Shown here: positions 1 to 13,600 of the stretch, piece by piece
Layout: each line of letters begins with the position of its first letter
Numbering within the stretch: position 1 is the first letter of the stretch
Assembly: GCA_030142905.1 (NCBI GenBank)
Contig: JASJOG010000330.1
Coordinates: 1 to 64,000 of the forward strand
DNA: 64,000 nucleotides
DNA from: Heliopora coerulea
Taxonomy: Eukaryota; Cnidaria; Anthozoa; Scleralcyonacea; Helioporidae
Direction of reading: 5' to 3'
Notes under the pieces: generated by a model
The model's input: the letters and a program-made list of their open reading frames with translations, nothing else
Databases searched by the model: none
What the model was told of the DNA's origin: nothing
Position numbers and translations under genes: made by a program

Positions 1-760
1 ACAACCGGTAACCTTCTGATGACCAGTGAGACACTCTAACCACTGAGCTATATGGACGATAATGTCACATATGTGATGAAATGACGCCGCGACGATGTTA
101 CATATGCGTACAACCTGTTACTTTCTGATGACTAGTAAGACGTTCTAACCAACGAGAGAGGTGATTGAGATGATGAACGAAGGTTACAGATGTGTACATC
201 CTTTAACTTTCTGATGACCAACGAGACGCTCTAACCATTCAATTACGTGGACTGAGATAGTGAGTGAATGTGTGTATAGGACATACCTTTCTTATGCCTG
301 CTGAGATGCTCTAACCATTCGTATTGAGATGAACCCGTACTTCTGTTGGCGAGTATAAGCTAACGATGTGCACAAGTAATGACCTCCAGGTGATAACAGG
401 AAGAAGGAGAATATAGATCACAAAGATATGTAGTTGGTATCTCTCTGACGATGTTCTAACCATTGAGGTATTCGCATTGGTTCCAGATGGTCGTCGAACG
501 TTAGACGTGCGCACAACTAGTTACGTACTAAAGGCTGATGGCGCTATGTATAGGTGAAATTATTGAGCTGCGGAGACTTAGGTGGAATGCAAGGGTACTT
601 GTGTACACCTCTGGTAACTTACTTGCCACGTTAACTCTAACCATTTAGCTGCAGGCACGTAGGTGCCGTGGCATCCAAAGATACTGGTATGTTCATCTCG
701 TATCTTATTGACGGTTTAACTGTAAGTCTAACTATTGAGTTACAGGGAAGTGAGTGGCGA
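1..760 (-). repeat. Degenerate tRNA-like tandem repeats
   Basis: About seven diverged units recur every 80-180 bases. Each contains, on the plus strand, a variant of CTCTAACCACTGAGCTA, at about 33, 143, 229, 309, 453, 633 and 727. Its complement, TAGCTCAGTGGTTAGAG, is the A-box/D-arm of a tRNA. The first unit continues on the minus strand into an anticodon-arm-like segment (CTCACTGGTCATCAGAAGG) that resembles a threonine tRNA with anticodon GGT. No unit keeps a full cloverleaf, so these are tRNA-derived repeats, not working tRNA genes. The array may continue left of the window. Confidence 0.6.
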
Positions 761-779
761 TTGAGGATGCTGGTGTGTA

Positions 780-876
780 CCAGCATGAATAAATAGATAG
801 GTAGGATAGATAGGATAGGTAGGATAGGTTGGATAGGTTGGATAAGTAGAATAGGTAAGATAGATAGGATAGATAA

Positions 877-964
<88 letters not shown>

Positions 965-1018
965 GTAGGTAGGTAGGTAGATAGACAGACAGATAGATGA
1001 ACAAATAGAAAGATAAGC
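780..1018. repeat. GATA/GACA/GGTA microsatellite
   Basis: Tetranucleotide runs of GATA, GACA and GGTA with pentameric interruptions. Open frames on the minus strand (runs of Ile-Tyr-Leu-Ser) are by-products of the repeat and not genes. Confidence 0.95.
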
Positions 1019-1640
1019 ACTTGTATTCCTCTCATGCAAACCTTTCAAGAGTTAAATTTAGGATTGTTGAAAAGGCGCTTTTTCGAATCATCATAAAACG
1101 ACAGCAGTTTAACGGAATTTTGTGCAGTTGCTGATAGTATTATTTCATGACTTAATCGTCTAAATAAAATAAACTGCTCAATTCAGAAAGGTAAAAGAAC
1201 CGTAAATATATTTTTTTTCGTCGAAAAAGTATTTCAGAAAACTTTGGTGTTTTTCGTGGCTTTCTGGGAAGTCGCTTTCCTGTAGTCGGAAGTCGGCGGT
1301 AGCTTCGACTTCCGCTTTAGCACGCTTCTGCCACGTGACTAAGTAACCGGTGACGTCAGGTACAACAAAGGGAAGAGGGAACGTTGAGAATCCGAGCCTT
1401 GTTGTCCTTCCGTGTTGATCCTAAACGAAGTATGTTGGCTAGTTCTTGCCGAGAACTCTGCCAATATCCGTTATTTACTTAGTATAATCACCGTGGACTA
1501 CTCTTCTCTAAGCAAGAGAAAAGAAACGAACGATTTCGAGTGATTTGAACGAGATCAACCACTGAAGAACCAGGGTGCGGCCAAGTCTTCAAGATTCACC
1601 CCTCGTCAACAGGCAAACCAAACGGAATATTTGAATAGAA
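1019..1640 (+). promoter_or_regulatory. Upstream and 5' UTR region of the NOL4-like gene
   Basis: No gene is seen here. The stretch precedes the start codon at 1641 and is richer in GC than the introns. It holds a perfect E-box CACGTG at 1332-1337 and a perfect palindromic CRE TGACGTCA at 1351-1358, 13 bases apart. I see no convincing TATA box. The start site and any 5' UTR intron cannot be placed from sequence alone. Confidence 0.45.
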
Positions 1641-1694
1641 ATGGCAGCAAATTCCACTGAATCGAGTCGGTCAAAAGGTAGAAAGACGGCAAAG
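1641..1694 (+). CDS. NOL4: NOL4-like, coding exon 1
   Basis: Begins at ATG and encodes [18 protein letters not shown], then donor AAAG|GTAACT. It ends in phase 0, as exon 2 requires. The short basic stretch could be part of a nuclear localisation signal. Confidence 0.7.
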
Positions 1695-4600
1695 GTAACT
1701 AAAGTGTTTATGTCGGTATCTTTTCCTCAATATATACGCGATTTAAGCGAGTTTCGTCAGCAGTGGTGGCGTGGCTCGTAATGTCTGGTTTCGACGTCCA
1801 TTGTTTGGAAGGGACAGGTATTTTAGTACTTGTCTTTAGTGAGACTGCAGCCATAAATGGCTTACTAGTCGCCAGTTTTGTGGAGAATAAGATTTATTTT
1901 CTACTTATAGCTAGTGTGCGTACGAATTTGTTTATGCGTGTGAGAAATTTCCAGCGAGATGCAAATGTCTGGCAATGACAGTTCGCACCCCTAAGAGAAA
2001 GCGACAGGGGAACAATGTCATAGCGTTTTCCACGTTGTGTGACTTGAAGGATTGCTTAGCGAATATAGACCAGTAAAATATCGAATTGACAAGGTTTATA
2101 AGTTTAAGAATTAGTTTCTGGCATATTCTCGTCGAAGCTTTGACATGTTAGTGGCTATGATTTCTCCAATACGAAGATACTCATAACAGTGGGAAATTTC
2201 TGTTGGCTCAGTCGGTCGACATTGGAGACTTTATCAAATTACCATACGAAATATGCTTGGTTCCTCGTAGAAACCGGGGTTGTAAAAGGCGAAATGTGCC
2301 CCCGAAGAAGCTCTACACGTTTTAGTTTGTGAAATAGGGCAAGCTAAGGTTTTAATTTTCGTTTCTTTCTCGTTTCTCTAACCTTTTCATCGGTAATGGC
2401 GTCACCGATCCTCGTGGTGTGGCGTCTTGTCGGTCCTTTCAGGAGGATACTGGATATTGTTTGGTATTCTTTGATGGGTTCTCCAACCGAGCTTTTGAAG
2501 GGAACTTGTTGAAATCTATTAATCGATTTTAAGGCTTCCATTGCTGTTGTAGCTTCGTACAAAGATTTCTTGTGAAACTGGACAGTTGCTTCGTTTACAG
2601 TGACGTTAATTACAAAGAGTGGGATATTCACCCCAACAGTTTGCTTGGCGTTGAACTTTCTCTGGGTCGTTCTCGTTTGTCTCCGGATTAAGCTTCGTTG
2701 TTTGTGGCTGTTCTGGTTGTTTATTCGGAAGATTAAGCTTTCCTTTGACCATGCTAAAGCTTTATGAGCAGAAGACGCCTAAAGTGAACCTTGTCCCATT
2801 AACTGGAGTTGCCATATTGAGGCTAAAGTAAGGGAAATTCCTCTCTTTTGGGAAAATTTTTTTAACAGAACTGACGAAATTAAGGTTGCGTGTATAACAA
2901 CATGATTATACTGTAGTCTCAGGTGTTGATCCAAGCAACTAAATGTTGAAATGTTAAATGTTGAACTGAACTGTTTGGAACTATGAGCTGTTTAGCAAAA
3001 TACAGTTTCAAAACATCCTTCAGAAAAGAACTTTAAGTACACAACAGCTGCATATTCAAAATAGTGTTTAGGCTGGCTCCATCAAATGGTGAGAATACCC
3101 AAAATTTCCAAGAACAAACACCTGTGTCAATCATGCAGTTGATGAAAGTGGAAATGTATTTGCATGTGAAAAGGTGCTTTCTCCTATACTGGCCTGGCCG
3201 ACTACAGTAAATTATGTAATTATAACTGAAGTATATCAAAAACAGTCATGCCAAATTTTTATATAAATGTCTTGGTTTTTATTGGCTTTTGAATGAATCC
3301 AATTTGTTTTGCCAATGCTTCAATATTTGTTTTTGGTTTCAAACTTAAAAAATTACCAGTATCTTCTAGTTTTTAATTGTGAGCAGGTGCAAATCTGAGT
3401 CTTTCTGCAGTTTGATTGGTTTAAGCATGGAGCAGTTTATTGCCGTATTTAACCATGGTCAATAGAATTCCAACCAACAGTTTTATACTCCTAGCATTAG
3501 CTTTTGTGCCTTGTGCTTTTTTTCACTAATAGCATTAGTTTTTAACAATGTGCTTTAACTTGTTTTTGGGGTTTTTTTGATAGTTTTTCATTAAAGTTCA
3601 ACATATTTGAATTATATTTTACCAAAATTAATAATAATGAAAAATGAATAGAAATTCTTTCCTCTTCTTGTTTCCTTCATTTATTTATCAAATGGTGTAA
3701 AATTTAACTTGACTTCAGCAGTCATTGTGTTATGGAAACATTGGATAAAAAAGCATAAAGTAACGTCGTTACCAAAAATGAATTGCAGATTTTGGGACAT
3801 TTGTGAAGACCTTTGGAAAATATTTCCTATGCAAACAATCAAGTTAGCAAAAAATTTACAAGTATCTGACAAATTTTCTTTCATGAACTGTTGCCCTGGA
3901 AATTGTTTTGTGTTACTAGAAACCCAGCTTGGTCACCAGTAGTAAACTAAGAATTGTTATTGTAGGGGTTTAGTTCCTAATAATGTCAAAAACAACATTG
4001 ACATAGTATAAAAATGTTGGTGCTAATGTGAAAATTTAACAGAGTAATAACAGGGAGTTCATTTCCCTTTGAAGCATAAAGTCAGTAAATAATTTTTGGA
4101 AGTCATCTCAGTTTATCTTAAACAGTTTTAGGAGGGAACAAAAAGACCACCTAATTATCATACCTTGCAAGTTTTTATGTTTTGTTCTGATATTTTTTGA
4201 AATGAATCCTACCAATAACATGTTGAGCTCTATTATAAGGAAATGGTTCCTGTTTGGCAGAGCACAAAGTAAGGTCATAAGACTTGCCAGACATGTTGAC
4301 TAGCAACATTAATTGCTGGTTAATCTTACAACATATATCTGAGCCCAGCATATTGATATAAAGTATAATGTTCTAATGTTTCATTGCATCTCACTATGTC
4401 ACTAGCAAATGAATAAATAATGAGTTGGTTACAGGTCTATATAAGGTTACTAGTACTGATTACAGTTGATCAAATTTATCTGGAGATGTCAAAATGAGGT
4501 TATTCAAGAAGGCTTTTTGGTATGTCAAATTACTGGTGACACATCTGCTAACTTGCTCAACATTGTAACTTCAATGGAGTCTTGCCATGACATGATATAA

Positions 4601-7600
4601 TGTGGGTCTGCCATAATGAATCGTGTTGTAGATGAAGCATGTTATTATGAGGTATCGTATTACCAGAAGGTCTCTTCTCACTCATAATTCTGGACAAAGC
4701 ACTGATGATCCAAATGTTTCAAATAAAATTGACATGGATTCTGGCAAGTTGTACTTTAAATGCTCAGTTATTATTCTTAACTATCTGTAAAATTACTATG
4801 TAAACTATCAGATTTAGCACATGTAACATAACAATTTTAACATTTGTTTGGTGATAACTAGATATTTTAAATAAAACAGACATATTCTTCTTAAACATAA
4901 AACTAAGTGCTGAAGAATGAAAAAGTCAGTAACTTTGGATTGTTGGTAAGCTTTCCCTAATTCACATCTCATCTGATGCAACAAAATTTTGAGAATCAAG
5001 GTGAAAAACAGTTGTGGTAGCTGAGTTCTTATATGATTCAGCACACTTCAGACTTGTTGCTTTACAATGCAGTACAAACTTCATTGATAATGATGGTTCA
5101 GGTTCCACATTGATTTAGTTCCTCTTTTGTACTAGTTCTATGCTTGTGATGATGTAGCCTTTGGTCAGTTGGGATGTTTCTTTGTTATTGCTGTTTTTGC
5201 ACTGTAAATTTGAATCTTCTGCCAACTATGATTTATTTAGTTCTTGGCCTGTCCAACTTAGCCTGGTTGTTTGTGTTGAATCCTTCATTGGCAGTATTAA
5301 GTGCTCACATTTTCATTCAGTTTAGTCAATTTCTTTGAAGTCAGTTCTCTCTGGAATTATCACACATGTAAATGCAATGCCTTGCATTCATTTTCTGGGG
5401 GTAATTTGGAAGAGTTCATTGGCTTGTCATTCATTGGCTTTGATTTGCCATTACTGATTTTCTTGTGATTGATGCTGTTTATTTGAATACATAGTTTCAT
5501 CTTTGTTATCCTAGATCAACAAGAAAATAAGACAACATCTGCAGGACCAATTTATTTACATGTATTTCTACTTGTACACTGTAATGTGATGTTCAAGAAC
5601 CACTAAATCAGGGTATTGAAAATTTTGGGATCCATAAATTAGCATATGAAGTTGTGCATTATACTGATGGATGCTGTAGTATGGGTTCATTTCAGTGAAC
5701 TTAAAAAAATGAGTGTATAACCAATTATTGTTGCTTCAAACCTTGTCACATCAGCATGCCTCACTAAAATCACAACACTGTATATGTCAAGACATGTCGT
5801 AACCAATTACTTACTTGTAACACAGTGTGGTGTGACCAGCTTGTTAATATTAATTGTCTAATATTTTTACCATGCCAATAATGTAGAAAACACACTTTGA
5901 TTTCAATGTGTTTGGAGTGTACTTTCACCAAGTCCTCCTTTGTGCTTATGTGATATACAACTTGTTACACCTCACTGGTTATCAGACAAGTCATAAATGA
6001 CTTACGAGAAGTCTTTCTTGACAGTCAAATTGCTCTTTCCCTCTAGTTCTGACCTGACAGTTGGCTGATCAGATCTCCAGCTGTTAAGTTATCCTGTACC
6101 TTGTCAAGGGACATACCCTGAACTTTTCTCAAATTAGCAATGAGCTGATGATCAAAACAAAATTTAATTTGTAACATATAATAATTAGCAACTTCTTGAC
6201 ATTGTAGTTTTGAATTGAACCAGATGATAATTATTGGCATAACATATATGGTTCAAATACAATCTTGGTTCAACATGTTGTCAAAATTGAAGGTGCAGTA
6301 TGAATGTTTTAACTGTCCTGCACTGTCTTGAAAATGGTACTGTAAATATGATTGAGTCTTAATTCAAAAATGTAATGACATCTAGAAAACTTTTTTATTG
6401 TAACTGTACAGGTATGGTAAATGGTTTGGAAAAGCTTAATGGCAAACTAGATGTACATACAGAATTGAACAAAAAGTTTTCAGATTGTACTCTTTTTGAC
6501 CAGTATTTCTCTCACATTTTTGTCTCAAAGTATTGTAAACAACTCTGGGGATCAGAGCAAGTTCTATTTTGTGTAGTGTTTGAATCAGTCAGCTTTTACA
6601 TTCTTTAACTCTGTCTATGCAGTACACAACTTTCAACTTTATTATCATATCAATTTTTGCCCTCAGGTAGTTAAAGTTTGATTAATCTAAACCATAGGAC
6701 CTAACTGATGGTGAAGGCTCTATATCAAGCAATGACAAAGACTTTGAAGGTGAAGACAGTGATGGACCAGTTAGGAAGAGAGTGAAAAAGGAAAGAGTGG
6801 ACAATGAAAATATACTGCAAAATGGACTGGGAGGAAGTGAAAGAATTGACCACATACCTAGTGAAGGTGAAGGGTCAGCTAATAGAGCTGCAGAATTCAT
6901 AACTAATGGTAAGATAGTAGAGGTTTATCTAGATCTGTTAGGACTGGGTGTGATTCTTGTTATTTCTTCTACGTCTAGACTTCTACTTTATTAACTAACA
7001 ATGCTTTCACATCCAGTCAGTACAAACAAAAAATATAATAAATATAAATATATACAAAATATATGATCTCCTAATATAAAATTTAAAAATATATGTGTAC
7101 AATTTAAGTAAATATAATAGTTAAAGTATATTGTTATAAAATGAAAATATTTAACACAGGTTGGGTTTCGTTCATTTGTTTATTACTGCAGTAGCACAGT
7201 ATTGTTTAAATAATGAAAACTCTGTACTAGATTGAATATTGGATGGCAAATGATTCCCATCTGTTGTAGTTTTCTCATGTTAATGTTCTGATGTCTTTAA
7301 GTTATTATCAAACAAAAAAAAAATTATGTCCAGTCTTCTTTCCTAAGAAAATAGCCATTGAGAAATAAATAATCTTGATCTTAAGAGAGACATTAGTGCC
7401 CATCACAAGACATGAGACATGGCAGATGAATAAGTGAAAGGATTTATTACATTACCTAAAGTTTCATTGCATTTTACAACATTATCAATGGCTTTGTTTT
7501 ACTCACTTGTGATAACAAAGAATTGTGTTCAAACTTTTTCTAAATCATTTTTTGCTTGCTCAATATACTGGTAAGTATTTGATGTTTTTGCTAAAAGATG

Positions 7601-10600
7601 TCACAAGTTGTATGAACTAGACCCATGACACATTAAGTCTTTGATATTTAATAATAAAAGTATTCTTGGGAAGGCAATGGAACCTGGCAGCATGATTAAT
7701 GACTAGTGAAGTCCTCCAGCAAAAGCTTCAAATGGCTGTGTAAAGCCAGTGGAAAATGATAGGGAAGCAATTTAAATGGGACTTTTCATTCTCCACTGTC
7801 TTTGCTCAGAGGAATAAGTAAGGTACAGTAAGGCACATGCCACCTTTATAGCAAAGTGATTTTGTACCAGATTAACCTTTTGCCATGAGGATGTCTCCCT
7901 TTGGTGAGTAAAATTAGTAGCCAAAGTAAAATAATATGACTCTTATCCTGCCAGGAGAAGGTTAATTCAGATAGTTTTAACCCTTGGAAGTCTCCCCTTG
8001 ACAAACAGTATTGTCTAGTTTTAGCCTGAATAACCAAAACCTGATCCTGCTAGGAAAGAGTCAATCAAGCACTTTGCACTGACTCTTGCACAAATAAACC
8101 TGCTATATTATCAATAAAACATATCGGACGTACGCATTAGAGTGGAGTTTAGTGTAAGTGGAACATTTTGATTTGTAATGGTTCTTTTTTTACAGGCAAA
8201 ATTTCCAGTTCGACTGATTCAAATGGGAACCAGTCTGTTCTAAACACAGGCAAAATGGAGGCTACTTATAATGACAAGGAAAGCTCTTTAAGAGAGTCTT
8301 CAAAAAAGTTAAACGTGTCACATTCGGGTGTCCAGTTTTGGTCCAAGAGTAGCAACAACCGAACCAGGAGGGGGAGCGGAGGAGGACGACGGTTGAGCTA
8401 CTCCCCGGATACTGACAAAAGACTTCTTCAGTGGGTGATGGACAGGGATAGAAGTGGTTTAACGGTGTCAAGAGAGGCTATTCAGACTCAAGCGTTGGCT
8501 CTTATTCGTGAGGAGTGCCCTGATTTCAAGGCTTCGAGTGGTTGGGTGGAGAAGTTTCTGATACGCCACAAACTTAGTCTTCCAACGAAGACAAATATGC
8601 TTGGTAAGCTGAAAGATTTGACAAAAAGTATGTTTAGGATTTCTTTGTTTTGTTTATACTTTGAGGGGTTAATCCATCGAATGAGTTATATCTGTGAGGG
8701 CCACTGGTTTGTCAGGGTAAAGCTGTGAAATGTCTACCCTCTCTAAATAAAGTTATTATTATTATTAATATTATTAATATTATTATTATTATTATCCGTG
8801 ACTCCTTTTTTAACATCATGCTAGTCCCAAGGCAAGAGGAGTCGGATGGTAGTATCGAGGCACCGTCAAGGCGATTTTGATCATTTTGAGTGCAGTAGAT
8901 CGACGTGGGCTTTGAGAATTAGACTGTCCTGAGATTGTAATATTTCGACTACATTTCAAAGTCATTATCAGACAATAATAATGACTTCCAAGTAAAGTCG
9001 AAGTATTACAATCTCACGATAGTCTCGCTTTGTCATTAACTGAAATGTTGAGTACCATGATGTCAGTATTTTTCGGAGTATGCTTTATTTCAAGCAATCA
9101 CTAATAGGGCACGTAAGATTTATCGCAAAAAATAGGGCAGTGGTCGCCATACATCCCAAACCCTCCTCTAGTTGCGCCCTTACGAAGTAGATCTGTTCAA
9201 GTCTACTGACTGGAGTTTCAAAAAGATTAAGGAGTTGGGGTTCGCGGAGTAGGAGTTTGGGGCTGATTTCATGCAAACATCCCGACAACGTCTAAGATAT
9301 CGTCTTCTTACAATAGAAATTTTTATTCAAAAGAAAAAGAATGAATAATTTACTCTCCCAAGAGTATTTTCAACACCGTCCTACTTCTACGTAGTACGTC
9401 GTCGAGGACACTTTTCTCGGTTTCACGACTACGATAAAACACAATAAGTAAGTCGTTTCGGGTCCTTTAAACGCTAACAAACTGACCTAAGCTGCTGAGA
9501 AGAGTTTCAAAGGCGTAGGCAACATTCACAATTCACTACAACATCAGTAGAATTCTATTCTAATCAATGGTATTTGGTTAAGCTACTTTGTGAAATACCG
9601 TCGCCGTACTAGCTTGCTTAAACTCTCTCTTGAGGAAGCTCGCTGCCGCGGAAGAGTGTGAAATCTAGCAGTGTGACTTATCAGTTCGGAAAAGAACCAC
9701 GATAACATTCGACTGGTGTGTGAGCACGTACTGACGAAAATAGACGTTGGAAATGCTACTAGCGTCGTGTGACGCCATGTTTTGAAAGCGCTGCTACAGT
9801 AAGTGTAGTGCTGGTTAGACCTGACGTGCAAGGACCCGCATGGGGTTAACACTGAACTTAGATTTTTGTTTTAATTTCAGAAAATGGTGGCGGAAAAAAG
9901 GGAACGTCACCTTTGGTGTCTAATGGAGTAGATGAAACGTCTAGTTCTTCTGTGAGTCAACCTTCTGTTGTTAAGAATGGTGAGGATGTGAAAGTGGAAG
10001 ATTGTGGAAAAGCTGAGACTAATGGAAACAGTGACAAGGTAATAAACTTGAGTTGCCCATAATTGAGACGGTTATAATTGAGATAGTTATAGTCGGTTAT
10101 AATTGAGGTGGCTATAATCGAGACGGTTATAATCGAGACGGTTGTAATTGAGATGGTTATAATCGAGACGGTTATAATCGAGACGGTTGTAATTGAGACG
10201 GTTATAATTGAGATGGTTATAATTGAGGTTATAATTGAGATGGTTATAATTGAGATGGTTATAATTGAGATGGTTATAATTGAAATGGTTATGATTGAGA
10301 TGGTTATAATTGAGACGGTTATAATCCAGACAGTTATAATTGAGACTGTTATAATCGAAACTGTTATAACTGAAATAGTTATAATTGAGAAAGTTGTGAT
10401 CGAGACGGTTATAATCGATATAGTTAAAATCGATATGGTAATAATCGAGATAGTTATAATTGAGACAGATTTAATTGAGATAGTCACGATCAAGATAGTT
10501 ATAATTGCAACCGTTACAACTGAGACAGTTATGATCGAGATCGTCATAATTGAGATCGTTATAATTGAGACAGTTATAATCGAGATAGTTATATTCGAGA

Positions 10601-13600
10601 TCGTCATAATTGAGATAGTTATAGTCCCATCCCGGCATAATTTCTCCCTTCGACGAGTAAAATCGTCTGACGTGGGCTGAGTAGAATAGAAGAAGACGAT
10701 TCCTGGTAGGAAAGAGTTAAACAGCTCCTTTTCGGGATCCTCTTATGGTATCTGAAGATTTTTCTCATGACCTTGAAAGATCCTTCAAGATCCTTTTTAA
10801 AAATCTTACAGTTGGTCCTGAAATCCTTTATTATCCTGCTTCAGGGTCCTTCAGGCAACTTCCTTAAGTCCTTGGCGACCCTTCTAGTTTTTTAATGTTC
10901 TTGTAACCCTTGATTAACCATTTGGGTCCACCAAGATCCTACGAAATCCTTTATTATCCTGCTTCAGGATCCTTCAGACAACTTCCTTAAGTTCTTGACG
11001 TCCCTTCTACTTTCTTAATGTTCTTCTGTTAACCTTACATTAACCATTTGATCCACCAAGATCCTACGAAATCCTTTCAATATTAACTCCAGAGCCAAAA
11101 TTGAGGAGCGAGTTTGCAAACGTCGATAGACGTGTTCGAAGGAAAGGCTTGCTAGGGACTAGTTTGAGAAATAAAGCAACTTGAGTTTGAAGGGAAGGAT
11201 AAAGAAGACAAACTAGACTTAGGAGAAGCGCTGTTTAGCAGAACACGCGACAGATTAGCTGCTTATTTATGTTTTAATACAGCATGACACGTCGATGAAT
11301 GTTTACTTCTCCGTGTTGATTTTAGACCGTATTTCGTTTTATGAAATAAGTGTTCTGTTACACACTCAGTGATTGGTCAGTTACCGTGTTTATATCAGGC
11401 TTTGCAAACATAGTTATGACATCAGAGGCGCCGTTTGACGCCAGAATTTGTTCTTAGCGTGAATGGGAAGGTCTGATTGGTTTACGAACTAATTAGAACT
11501 TACCATTTGATACTGAAAATAAAGTTCGTTATTCACAGCTATTACTACTTCGTTCTTTGCTTATTTTATAAGAGAAATAGAAACTGTTTTGTCGTGTTTA
11601 CGTAGCCTGATGCAAACACTCAGAGAGTTTGGGTGAGCCCTCAAGCGGCTGTGTGAACCCTCGACATTGGGTCTCCGATGTACACATAAAAACCGTGTAC
11701 CTTAGTTGAGCCCTCATTGGTTGATACCGGTGGTCGGATAGGAGTACCTGGACCTGGAAAATTTCCCGCCAAGAGTAGACTGAAGTGTGTCTTGGTTGTT
11801 CGCTCACATTATTTTATAGAATACCCTATAGTTTTCGTTGAGATTGGATACCGTAATCAAAAACAGCTGGGCTGTTGTTTGATTTTAAAAAGCTATAAAA
11901 CACTCGCTAGTTACTTGGAGTTTTTAACGCTTTTCGTCACTTTCTCACTTCCTTTGTATTTTGACCTCAGTATCCAGACAATCACACGGAAAACCATTTG
12001 GCATTCCTTAGTCCGACACACTATCCACTTCTGATTTTCTCGGTGCAGTTCGTAGTATGTTTGAGAACTTTGCGTTCGTTGTATTGCTTTACCAGGACGT
12101 CAATCTAATGGATATTCCTATCAATCGTCGTGGACCTGCTCGTAAACGAATCATTCGAGAAATCAAAGATGACGAGGACGATGATGAAGACTGTGATCCA
12201 GATGACCCCGATGCAGACTGCGAGAAAGCCGTTCCTGAAAATGTTAACCCTGAAAGACTTAAGGCTTTCAATGTAAGTACTTAAGATAGTTTGGATTTGT
12301 GGATTTCGCATAATGGGCGAGTTACTGGGGTACAGTAGGTGTCGTTGAGGGTTTTGTCAGGTCATTTGGGAACACTTGATTCAGCGATCTTGGTGATCCA
12401 AGTGGTGTCTTCTGAGAAAGCCATTTGCTATAAAATGTTTATCCAGAAAGACGCAAGAAACATTTCTAAGCCGAAATTTCTTAAACCGTTCATATCTCGC
12501 TTCCGTTAGCCGAAAATTATCGGTTGACAAGGACTGAGAGTTAAACTAGCACTCCCAGGTTAAGCTGATCGCCACTCTGCCAACCAAGCCGTTGCGTAAA
12601 TAGGAATATTGGTCTAGTTCAGTTAATTTAAAGGCAAGAGAATTCTTACGACTTTTTAGTGCTCATCCATAAGTGAATGTCAGAGGTGCGATTCCATATT
12701 AAAATCGTCCTTATGATTTGAAGAAGAAATACGCCAACAACATTACATACCCAGCGAAGGTCAACTGAAGAATTCCAGATGACACTAGCGGGACTTGAAC
12801 TCAAAATTTCTAGACTTGATGCCGTCAATATGAGACCAAAGTTGGTGCGAGTGTATGTATTAAAATCTAGGGCTAGGATAATAGTTATTGCACGTGAGTC
12901 TGCTGTTCAATAAAATGCTTGAGTAATCCAGGACTCTTGGCATCATTTGGTATGGTTGTAGTGACGCTAATAGCTTTATGAATAATTTCTCATTGGTACA
13001 TAAACGTTTAAAGAACAAAACTCGTTTGAGTAAGTTTGGGACAAACATTCGTATATTTTAAACTTTCTTTCATCAATTTTTCTTTCTACTTTCCTAGATG
13101 TTTGTTCGTCTTTTTGTCGATGAAAACCTCGACCGGCTCGTTCCGATCTCCAAGCAGCCCAAGGACAAAGTACTGGCTATCATCCACGCATGTCAGCGCC
13201 AGTTCCCTGAATTTCGTGACCGCGCCAGGAAAAGGATTCGCACGTACCTCAAATCTTGCAGGCGATTAAAAAAGTTAAAGGAGCCGTTGAAGAGGACCGC
13301 TGACCAAATAGTAATGTTTGATGCATTGTCTTACGAATAAACGAGCTTCTTACGTCCGAAGAAAAGAGTTGGGAGAAGTGGGGGTGTTTTTTGATAGTTT
13401 TTCTTGATTTTTTTCTTCGTAGAACTCTGCACCGTCCATGTCCTCTGCTCAAATGCAAGAAGTAAATGTAAGTTTATTTTAAAGTATTCGATTTTGAATC
13501 GTTAGAGTTACAAACTGACCAGCGACTTCATTAGTTCAAAGACTTAAAGCTAAAAACTTTTCAGTACGATTATTAATTAACAAAAAAACTCCACTCTTTT

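Noticed and set aside
785..1018. CRISPR-like direct repeats
   Set aside because: Tetranucleotide microsatellite without spacers, in a eukaryotic genome.
637..1048. Three minus-strand open frames rich in Tyr-Leu-Ser-Ile
   Set aside because: They translate the GATA/GACA microsatellite; all frames are open because of the repeat.
10108..10680. 190-codon plus-strand frame and 216-codon minus-strand frame
   Set aside because: Both are produced by the 15-bp intronic minisatellite, whose period is a multiple of three.
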